A stretch of DNA of 64,000 nt from assembly GCA_014898425.1 (NCBI GenBank), contig RCSZ01000011.1, positions 928,501-992,500 of the forward strand, in the 5' to 3' direction. Under the pieces are notes generated by a model. It was not told where the DNA came from. It was given only the letters and a program-made list of their open reading frames with translations, and made no database searches. The stretch's first letter is position 1. Every line of letters starts with the position of its first letter. The stretch is from Botryotinia globosa (Eukaryota; Ascomycota; Leotiomycetes; Helotiales; Sclerotiniaceae). A program made the position numbers and the translations under genes. Below, one piece after another: positions 46,661 through 56,094 of the stretch.

Positions 46661-48759
46661 ATGTGCCTTGTCGGAATGTCTGGTTCCGCTACCCCACCGC
46701 GAAAAGGAGTTCGGACATTGATAGGAAAAGCTTGTGATGAATGTAGGCGACGAAAGACTAAATGCAATGGTGGCTTGCCCTGTGATATTTGCAGGAATTA
46801 TGGTGGAACATGTCACTTCCGATCTTACGTTCGGCGACGGAAAAAGGGCAAAGCATCCTCTTCCCGCGAAGATCATGACCCGCAGGGAGAGGAGGATGAA
46901 GGAGTCGAAAAAATCTCGGAAGTGTCCCAACAGCCTCTTTTACCTAGCATGTTACCCGGCGACGAGCAGTATGGCGATCACATAACAGCTACCGACGACA
47001 ACAGTTCTCTGACGTCATCACCTCAATTATATGACGGCCCTCCGTCCAATTTTGCATTTCTACAACAAATCTATCAGCAGCTGAAGTCCATTGTAAAAGC
47101 TCCTTCCAGTAGTACCAGCCCTAGAGCGGATGACGGTGATACGGCTCTAGACTGGTTCGGCTATCGAAGACTTTTTTTCCGGGAATACGTCTTCTGATCT
47201 CACATCAAGGAGGTCAACACAGATGCTGATTGTACCGGAACATCTTGCGAACAGCTCTGTCGACTTTTTTATGTCAACTCTTGGACCATTCTTCCCATTC
47301 ATTTCACAGACGCGAATAGAGGAAATGCTTCACATATTCTATTCTTTCCCAAATACCTCGAGCGGTAGCGCTCTAGAGCGCGGTCCTTATGGCTATTTTA
47401 GCTTTAGGAGCGACCTTGACAGAGCACGTGCAATTAGGGGAAGATCTCTTTTAAGGGCAAAATTTGAAATGCATACTATTGAAGATCTCGTTAATGTTCA
47501 AGCTGTTCAGCTGCCCTTGTTTTTGATAAGTTTAACTTTGTCAGATATCTTGATTTGAGTCATAGACTAACCTATGAATACGCCCATTATCAAGCAGCAG
47601 TTGGACGTATAAATTCTGCGTACTTACATCTCGGCACCGCAGTCCGAAAAGCTCATGCCGCCGGTCTGCACAGAGCAGCCTCTTCGCTTTCAGGCTCTGA
47701 GTTTAAAGAAGAGAGGGTCGAGACATTCTGGTCTCTGTACTCGTTCGAATGGTACACACTGGCCCGGAATGTATACGTGTCAATAATTTAACGTTATAGT
47801 ATGACATTCTTTAGTCTGGGGAGACCAGCGGCCTTGTCCGAGAATACTATATCTGTAGGCCATCCTACTAAACCAACGTTCTTACGTGCTTGGGTGGAGA
47901 TTGCATCCTTAGCATCTACAGCAAGTCACTCTGTCTACAGATCAGGTGGTATCCACTTCAAGGCGAACATTGAAGCCGCTTGGGATATACATCGCAAGTT
48001 ACAAGCCATAAAGCTCAGTCTTGAAGACAAGTTGCAATTTGACTTACAATTCTCAGCTCATCCTACTCTTGAACAGGTGCTTTCCAATATCTACAATCAT
48101 ACTCTCATCCTAACTTTCCGGCCATTCTTGATCTTTCGTATCAGACAGCAGACTGCTGAAAGAGTGCCGGCTTCGGAGAATATTACCCCTCTGTGGCTTC
48201 TTAAAGCATGCCAAGTAGCAGTTTTTGCCGCTCAAGAGCTGATAGCTTTTGCTAGCAGAGCTGCGAAGACGAATTCTTTAATAAATGTAAATGCATACCA
48301 AGCTCCTTTTCCTCAATTGAGCCCCTCAAGTATGCAAATCAACTCAGCTAATCATTCCAGAATCTGAGATACAACGCTTATTACATCGAGAGCGCTTGCT
48401 TTGTACTTGTGTGGGATATCTTGAGAGATAAAGATACCACAGAAGAGAACATTTATTTTATCAAAACTGCGCTTCACCATCTTCGCCAGACGATATCTTC
48501 GGAAGCCATTTCTTGCAGAGTTTTCGCTATTGAGCGGACGTTGTCTGCAACATCGCAACCAACATCCGAGGCTATAGCAAGTGTTCATCAAGCCAAATCT
48601 TCACATTCCGTCCTGGATATGGAAAGTCTTGACTCCGAATTATTAGAACAGCCATCAACTGATTGGATGCTGGACATCATAGACTCGCAATTGAGCGTGG
48701 ATGATGCTGCATGGGATTTTAATTCATGGCCACTTGATCTTGGCTTATTTGTATCGTGA
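46661..48759 (+). CDS. Zn2Cys6 fungal-specific transcription factor
   Basis: Best model: five exons (46661..47154, 47210..47518, 47566..47751, 47800..48286, 48361..48759), 1875 nt, 624 residues. The binuclear zinc cluster CDECRRRKTKC followed by NGGLPC and DICRNYGGTC (~residues 25-52) has the canonical CX2CX6CX5CX2CX6C spacing, with basic linker residues after it. The middle homology region is recognised from GRINSAYLHLGTAVRKAHAA and MTFFSLGRPAALSE (fungal_trans type), followed by RYNAYYIESACFVLVWDILR. Introns 3 (GTACAC, 48 bp) and 4 (GTAAAT, 74 bp) are good; intron 1 (GTTCGG, 55 bp) and intron 2 (GTTTTT, 47 bp) have weak donors, so one or both could instead mark frame damage, for example in the T7 run at 47172-47178. 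It lies between two decayed catabolic genes and could have been their regulator; this is inference from position. Confidence 0.8.
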
Positions 48760-49334
48760 TTTTGGATTTTGGATTCGAAATTCCACGTGGGAGGTTGGAT
48801 AAATTCGGAAGTAGCACATATTGCACTAGTGAATTTGATACATTTTTTTACTTCGAGTCGCAATCTTTTTCTATACTAACCACTTCAGTATCACATAAGT
48901 CAATAGCAGCATTGGTACACTTTCGCATACTAGGACACCGATGGGTGGAGAACTTATGATTAGTTGCTTTTCCTCAACAGCTATATATACAGTAGCAATC
49001 AAGGTCTAATTGATTTCCAGCCGAAAAGGATGTAGAAGGAAGCGAGGAACCTGATGAGGCGCGATGGGGAAAAAAGCGGCGGTATGTTGTTTCACATTCA
49101 TAAATTTTCAACAAAGCAAAACCAAAATCGCCAACTAATTAATGATATACAACCGAAAGTTTATAGCCAGTCTATCTAACATCTTCTCGGAGTTGAGGGA
49201 TGTGTTCTTCAAAAGTCAAAATATACAGGCGCATACTGGGAAGAGTTGGGATCCTCTTTTGTACATAATTCCATTGACATTATGACATACGACTTGCTCC
49301 GAAAGGGTTTGGGTATGAGAATGAACCATTCCAT
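48760..49334. other. Convergent intergenic region
   Basis: 575 bp between the ends of the regulator gene and the hydrolase pseudogene, AT-rich, holding both 3' UTRs. No gene seen. Confidence 0.5.
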
Positions 49335-51360
49335 CTAATCCGACGACTCGTTCTGGTGACTACTCGTAGCTACTAGAAATGACGATGGATACTGACCGCT
49401 AGAATGGATGATGTGATGACCTACATTGTAGTTGGTAAGGGTGTCTCGCAACTTCTTGAATTCGGGTCGAGTCCCGCAAAATTCGCTGACCTCCAATGCC
49501 ATTGATTCGTCTTTATCGAATATCATGCCCCCTGGCCAGAGCGAGATTTGCAGCTCCACAATCTCATTCTTGCTAAGCTTCTCCTCCTTGCCATGAGGAT
49601 GCCAGACGTAGGCATCAGACAAAAGTTTTCGCTGATCTGAGGAAAGTCCAGGCTCAGGCAGTGTAGTTCTGTGCGAGGCTTGCAAACGACCATTAGGACC
49701 AACATATCTCCAGATATTTTCCTTTGGGATTTCTTCGGGGGCTGTACCTTCGGGTAGGTCTTTGAATGGGATATTGAAGTACTCCAATGCGTTACCCTTG
49801 GAGTCTAACTTTCGTAACAAGACAAAAACATCCATATCATTGTGATCTGGAGTAGACATAAAAAGTCGCACCTTGGAGAAACCAGAAAGTTCGGTGTATT
49901 TGTCGAATTTGAATTCAAAACGGCTAAAGTTGCAGCCCCTTGCTTCTGCATCATAGCTCGTGGAGCAGACGGATTCGATAGGACGCGTTGATAGATGATT
50001 CGTGGCTGTATCGAGATAGAAATTCTGATACTGAAATTCTGGTGGGGGGTAAGTGGTGACTGGTCGATTGACTACATTAGGCCTGTTGTAACCCAACAAG
50101 GACAGGCGAATTCGGGGAGTGTTTTCCCATCCATTGTTGGCAGAAATCATGAAATGATCAAAGAATCTCTGTAAGTCGTCGTTTTTGTCTGACTGATATA
50201 GATCGTGCCATTCTTGAGCAGTGTGAATGCGTAACCTATGAAGACTGATCAGCACTTACTCTGGGTAAGATAGGTGAGATGCTGCTGAATTCTTGGCGTA
50301 CCATTTTTCAGACGAGGATGACAAGAGATATCCACGGAAATAACCCTCGGTATGTAGACCAGTTGAGTAACTGGTTGTCGCAAACATTGGTACGTTGATT
50401 CTGCCAAGCTTTGGTTTCTTATCTTCCCAGTACCAGTTCCATAGCGGATGTTCATCTACCATAGCACGCACATCTTCTCTTTGGTTCTTGCCACCGAAAG
50501 TAGAAAATAGTTCATTCCAGAAGGCGCGGTCAGGAATACCTGCCCGAAAAATTGATTCGCGGTAGAAACCTCCAAGCCCTTCCCACGGCGCAATAGCCTT
50601 GAGATGAGGCGGATTTTCGGCAGCTATGAACCCAGACAAAATTAATCAACAAGAAGTTGGTTAGAAGCAGAGGATAGACTACCATTGGGCTGCGCCGAGC
50701 CAGGAGTTCCCCGCAAGTGCGACAGATCCGTTGCACCATGGTTGAGCAGCAATCCATTCAATCGTATCCTAACCGTCACGACCCTCCTAATTTTTGATTA
50801 TGTCAGTGCTAATACAGTTGATTTGTGGTAGTTACACCTACTTGAGTTCCGAAGACCTGTATGTCTCCTTGTGGATGGAAGGCTCCACGAGCATCAACAT
50901 TCACAACAACATAGCCTCTTTTGCACCATTCTGCCGGATCAGGACCTTCGAATTTTTCCAAGCCACTCGTAGCTGCTAATGGGACACCAACGCGCGAGGG
51001 GAACATATTGAATAAAAAATGTCCTAGGTCAAATTTTAGCATTCCCAGAACAGCACCCTGGATATCTGATAGAATCACTTACCACTGCCGATCTTACCAT
51101 AAGGCCTCCACGGAAGCAATGCGGGCTGTGGAGAGTTGTCGCTTTCCAAGGCGCGGAACACATCTCCATATAGTATCACTCCATCTCTCAGCTTGATTGG
51201 AACATCTTTCTCCCAGATCAGGTCGATTGCAGTGGCCTTGTGCCCGCAGCTTGTGTCCAACCTTTTTCAATATATGTTTTTCAGTGGTGAAAGCGTATTT
51301 CTCGACGAAGTCGCCAGCTTTGACGAATTTAACTTTGCGGTTCGCCACAGAATGAGACAT
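49335..51360 (-). pseudogene. CocE/NonD-family (X-Pro dipeptidyl-peptidase-like) hydrolase, decayed
   Basis: Minus strand. Exon pieces 51360..51083, 51023..50842, 50786..50683, ~50631..50302 and 50235..49335 together cover a full-length CocE/NonD hydrolase: N-terminal IWEKDVPIKLRDGV, the PWRPYGKIGSG region, VVVNVDARGAF, the nucleophile elbow LAGNSWLGAAQW (G-x-S-W-x-G, Ser intact), APWEGLGGFYRE, and a C-terminal jelly-roll-like domain (YTELSGFSKVRLFM). Three lesions are seen. One extra base near 51234-51240 is needed to explain the frame break before IDLIWEKD. An in-frame TAG at 50769-50771 replaces the Tyr expected in GRDGYD. The acceptor before FIAAENPPH reads TCTGGG where TCTAGG is expected (position 50633). 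The stop could be skipped by using the TTAG itself as acceptor, at the cost of EGRDGY. Taken together the gene is probably dead. Confidence 0.75.
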
Positions 51361-52486
51361 GTTTCAAGATTGGAGTAGCAAGGAAGGGCCAAGTTAAGGC
51401 TACTAAAGGAATGGGAGAGGGATTATATGTTAATTTCCAGCCAGCGCAAAGACCAAATGATATTCCAAGATATAGCAACAGCCACATCTTGGGCCCACAC
51501 CTCTCTGGTCTATGTAGTTCCTGTTGGTCATGCAAAAGCTTAAGATACATTCATTTAGTAACGAAAGCACCCTTATTTGTTCTCTTGGATCGTTGAGTAG
51601 AGTCTGATCTACTCCGCATGGAATTTTCCGCAAAGAATTCCAAGTCTCTACACTTGTTTCACAGGGTTTGTTTGTTTTTTGGGCTGTGCATATTGCATGA
51701 GATTGATGATCCGGAAATTTTATACGGAATTACGGAATTATAGATTTCGCAATGGAACTTCGTGGTATGTGATTATGATTGATAATCCAGGAATATTCGA
51801 CGTAATTACGGAATTATGGAATTATAGATTTTGCAGTGAAAATTTGTAGTATACGATTAGTAGTCGATTTAGAAACATTCGATGGAATTACGGAATTGTG
51901 GAATTATTTCGGAGTGAAACTTTGAATTATATGGCTATAAGAGTGAATTTGGATCGATTTGTTTGAATTAGTAGACCCAAGTAAAATAAAATAATTGGAA
52001 ACTAATTGGAAAAGTCTTGGGGAGAATGAAACATGGTATTTGTAATCTAACTAGATGTGTATGAATAGGCTCCATGAGAAGAAAAGGTAGAAAAAAGATG
52101 CGCAATTAGTGGTATTCTGCAGGTTGCACATCTTGATCAGAAGAAAAGTTACAGAAATCAGTGCTACCGTCGCAATTTACTCCTCATAAAATTGAAGCGT
52201 TTCAAATCGTATTCAGTGACAGCCAACTCTCTCGATCATTTGCCGTTTACAGTCTCCATATATCGCATCCCCCTCAATCTTCCAAATACTCATCTGTCAC
52301 AAGCTTGTCTTTTTTCTCCTCTTGCTTCTCTGGTACTGATTCCTCGCTCGTGTCTTGTCTACCCTTTAGAGCTTCTGGTACTTGGATATCGATGGTTTCG
52401 TTTTTTGTCCAAATGATTGAATCCGCGTCTTCCTCTTCATCACCTTCTTCGTCTTCATCTTATTGTTCGTCATCACTTTCTTCCTC
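51361..52486. other. Intergenic region with decayed repeats
   Basis: 1.1 kb between the hydrolase pseudogene start and the NLR 3' end. It contains a three-copy diverged ~80-bp repeat (listed separately). Plus-strand open frames at 52161-52640 are antisense to the Glu/Ser-rich NLR tail and its 3' UTR and are not genes. Confidence 0.5.
51701..51940. repeat. Three diverged copies of an ~80-bp AT-rich repeat
   Basis: Copies start near 51701, 51777 and 51862. Each contains an ATTACGGAATTAT/TTGTGGAATTAT core followed by ATAGATTTYGCARTG-like sequence and ends in a GTATRYGATTA-like segment. Copies differ by substitutions and small indels. Confidence 0.6.
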
Positions 52487-55346
52487 CTATCCTTCTTCTC
52501 CTCTGGAAGTCAAGTATAGAGATTGCTCTATATCTGAATCAGATGACCAGAGTAAATTTCGCTCGTATGTGGAGAAAATGGATTCATCACCGAGCTCAGA
52601 GACTTCAGATTCTGTATCGCTTTCAGAATCGGAGGTTTGACTTGCGGATGATCCCCTTCTGGCTTTTCTCTGTTCATCTCTTAATTGCTGTTCAAGTCTC
52701 TTGCGTACAATCGCGCAATCATTCTCCGAGCGTAGTGTTTTGGGATTGTTGGGCCCCAGTGTTGCTAGTCTGTGTGCATAAACACTTTCAAAATAGGGCA
52801 GGGATTCGGAATGTTTTCCTTGATTTTCGAGAACGGTGGCTAATTCATCTAGATATTGGCTTGTGGTTCTATGATTTGATCCAAATATTCTGTGGCTGTC
52901 GCGGACCAAGTTACGGAAAAGGGTTTCAGCATCAACAAATTTCCCTGCACTTTGGAAAACACAACCAAGGGCAAAGACACTTCCTAATGTCTCTATTTGA
53001 TCATGTCCGAGAACCCTCTCGTTTATCTCGATGACTCGTCTGAAAATCCTCTCGGCTTTAACAAGTTTTCCTCTTTCCATTAGACTCCATGCAAGGTTGT
53101 GTGTATCTGTCAATACATCAGGACTTTCGGAACCATACTTTTTTCTGCGAACTTTTAGCACCTCTCGGTTTATATAAAACGGTTCTTCGAAATTATTTTG
53201 CCCAGTTAATGCACCTGACAACCATGTAAGAGCATTTAAAGTTTCAGTTTCCTCCGGTCCATATTCCCATAGACTCGCCTCTACCCACTGACGAGCAATC
53301 TTCTCAGATTCTCTATAAAAGCCGCTCTTATAGTAAAATCGCGTGAACTCTAGATAAGGTTTGTGTATCATATCTCTACCGAACGCTTCCTCTTTTTTGA
53401 GTGTCACCATCAAATCTTGATTCTTTTCATAAAAATCAAGATGGGACAGTAGTTCTTGCCGCAGAGATAAGGGCATCGTATACTCTTCATGAGAGTAACA
53501 TTTTTCGAGAACTGTTGCAACGAAATAAGCGCTGAGAACCGCAGAGTCGTAGCAAAGTTCCGAAGAATTGCGCACGCGAATCCAGTCCTGAACCAAAGGG
53601 TGTAGAGACAGATGACAATGGTTCTTCTCGTCTCTATACCATTTTTGGATCAGGGACAGTCGAGAGAGTTCATTCAAGATATCCACAAATTTTTGTTCAT
53701 CCCATTTATCATCTTCATCAACAAACAAGAGTAGAGGTTCTTCGATCTCTAGTATGTCGGGCTGAGAGAAGAGTTCTGTTGTGCAATAAGTCTCAAATAA
53801 TTGTTGGGATATATTTTGACAATTGAAAAAAGCAAATAAAGTCAGGATTTTTGACTTGTACTTCTTCTCATCATCGAGTATCTCTAGTTGTTGGTAGGAA
53901 AGTTCCCAGGTTGTAAAGACGTTCAATGCCGTTTCCTCCGCAGCCTCCCCAATATTACGTCGATACTGTGACATTCGTGGCGTTTCCCGTAAAATTGCTT
54001 CTCTTTGGCGATTATATTTATCCATAAATTGGCATAGGGCAATCTTTTGACTTTGGATATATGATCCAGCCTGTGTTATAGCGAGTGCATGGTACCCCAA
54101 GCGATCAACGATAGCGTATGCGTCATCGCGGGATGCGGTATTGCTTACCCGGCTTTGTTTGATGAGAAGATCACAAGCATCATCTTTCGGGAGCCCATAT
54201 AGCTCAATGTCGTATTCTGTTTCGGCTAGGACTCCAGTATCTGCGTGTCTACTCGTGATCAAAATTCGTCCGTGTTGCCCTGATGGCATAAAATCGCGGA
54301 GATGAAAACTTGAAGGGTCGTCATGATTATCGAAAACGATTAGCCATGGCTCATCCCAATCTCGAAGTCTGTTTAACACGGAGGTAATCACTTGGTCATC
54401 TTGCGTTGAGTCAGCTGGGCTTTTGATATGCTCCAGTACTGACTTGAAATCTTTCTTGACAGTGCTCTCGGATGTTGCATCAATCCAGAATATGGCTCGA
54501 ATATTGTTCTTTCTTGCACGATCGCAGTACTGAAGTGCAATTTGAGTTTTACCTTGACCTCCTAACCCTCGAAGGACAACAATACGAGACTCAGATTCAG
54601 AGGATAATCCCTTTTCGATCCTGTTCAGGATATCTTCACGCCCAATAAAGCCACTAACACGGCGATTGGGCACGATAAAATGGTCTTTGTGAATGTTTTC
54701 GGTGGGAGCGACAACATCCGATCGAGAATTCATCTAGGTGAGTATTAGTTGGAAGTTGTGTGGAAACGTAGCAATTTGTTTGGCTACCGATATAAGTATA
54801 GATTTGACATCCGTAACATCATTTGCAACCGTGCCAACTGTCAATTTAACTTCTTTTGCGTTGAGATCAACTGTTTGCAATAGAGATCTTTGAAAATCAG
54901 TAGAGTGAATGTGTCATAGTTGTGCGCTCTTACAAATCAATCTTTTGGATATGGAGACTCAACAAGGACTTCTCTCTTTCGAGATCCGCAATCATAGAGG
55001 ATATCTTTTTTTCTGATCTCACTGCTGTAAATGCCTTTCGCAATTTTACTCTTTTTCCTTCATCCGGAGTAGCAAGGTAACTTTCGAGGCTGTCCTGAAT
55101 ATCTTTTGCAGAATCAGAACAAGTTTTCACAACCGAATACACTTCGGAGGTTTGTAAAGAGGTATTCTTGATAACTAATGCTAGAAGATTGATGAACTGC
55201 TCAATATATTGTGTTTGTCCGCGAATCTTCTTCGGATCATTCTGCATTTGCGTTTTGATATTGTTCAAGAATTTAATGGCATTGTAGCTTTGCTGAGCGA
55301 TTTGAGAGGAGGCTGCGATGGCGCCCAAAATAGACAATGGATCCAT
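52487..55346 (-). CDS. Fungal NLR-type STAND protein: HeLo-like N-terminus, NB-ARC NTPase, TPR
   Basis: Three exons (55346..54934, 54887..54788, 54733..52487), introns of 46 bp (GTAAGA...CAAAG) and 54 bp (GTAGCC...CTAG, CTAAT branch); 2760 nt, 919 residues. The first ATG is 55346, giving MDPLSILGAIAASSQIAQQS, the glycine/alanine-rich start typical of fungal STAND N-terminal (HeLo-like) domains; residues 1-170 are helical. The NTPase has P-loop GLGGQGKT (~227-234), Walker B LIVFDNHDD (~302), sensor-like ILITSRH (~328), the GLPKDDA turn and LGYHALAITQAG (GLPLA-like). Residues ~640-810 read as tetratricopeptide repeats (TLNALTWLSGALTGQ, DTHNLAWSLMERGKLVKAE, GSVFALGCVFQSAGKFVDAE). The tail is Ser/Glu-rich. 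Such proteins act in nonself recognition and regulated cell death in fungi. The last exon alone starts with an ATG after an AG and could be mistaken for the whole gene. Confidence 0.85.
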
Positions 55347-56094
55347 ATTCAAAACACAAAATGATATATCTTACGACATACATATACACATATAGCACAG
55401 AGGAAGTGAAGTTTGCGATAAAGTATCAAATTGGAAGATTCATGAAATGCTTGAATACAATGTTGAAATAGGCAAACTGAAAGTGCGCAAAGAAAGAGAC
55501 CTTCGTAATATGATGTTCCAATGTGGGCGAGCCTCAAGGTGGATTAACAGAGAACAAATCCCAGCCTTGTCGGCTTGCCACTGCAGTGCAATTCGCAGAC
55601 CACAGTAAATTGAAGACTTTTCCGATATATGCAAGCCAGCGATCACCGCGTCAACCACATAATTCATTGGTGAAATCGCATCGCGGTTGTGTAAACTAGA
55701 TGGGCTATGTGATCTAAGCCACCGAGGAGGTTGCAAACGTACCAGCATTTTGGTGCTTGCATCACTAAAATGCTTTAGAATAGAGAAACGGCAAAGTGTT
55801 GGGCTATCCAATGCGTGTGATGTTGCGTGAGAGAATGAAGCTAGAGGCGCTAGGGAGTGGGCTAATAACAGAATGATGCATCACGTGAGAACGAGCTTTA
55901 GCGTGCACCAGTCGCGTCAATAGTCTGTGACAAAGGATCGCAAACGAAACACAAATTCAATCAGAATTTGTCTATGCCGTCAATGGTCTTCCTTTGCTTT
56001 CTCTAGTCCAACGGAATAGTTTGGTTACTTCTCGAATGGATGCACACAATCACCAACATTTATATCCGCAAATTCCAATTCTAATCTCAATACA
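55347..56094. promoter_or_regulatory. Divergent promoter region, NLR / EME1
   Basis: 748 bp between the start codons. A minus-strand frame of 123 codons (55811-55440) exists but begins without promoter or splice support and has no recognisable content, so I treat it as chance. No other element is evident. Confidence 0.45.

Noticed and set aside
46661..47197. Zn2Cys6 protein as a short 178-residue gene ending at TGA 47197
   Set aside because: Downstream frames carry the middle homology region and can be joined by introns with matching phase.
52161..53034. Plus-strand frames of 159 and 205 codons
   Set aside because: Antisense to the C-terminal tail and 3' UTR of the NLR gene; no ATG context, domain or splice support.
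55440..55811. 123-codon minus-strand frame upstream of the NLR start
   Set aside because: No recognisable content and no splice signal joining it to the NLR; the ATG at 55346 gives a typical N-terminus.
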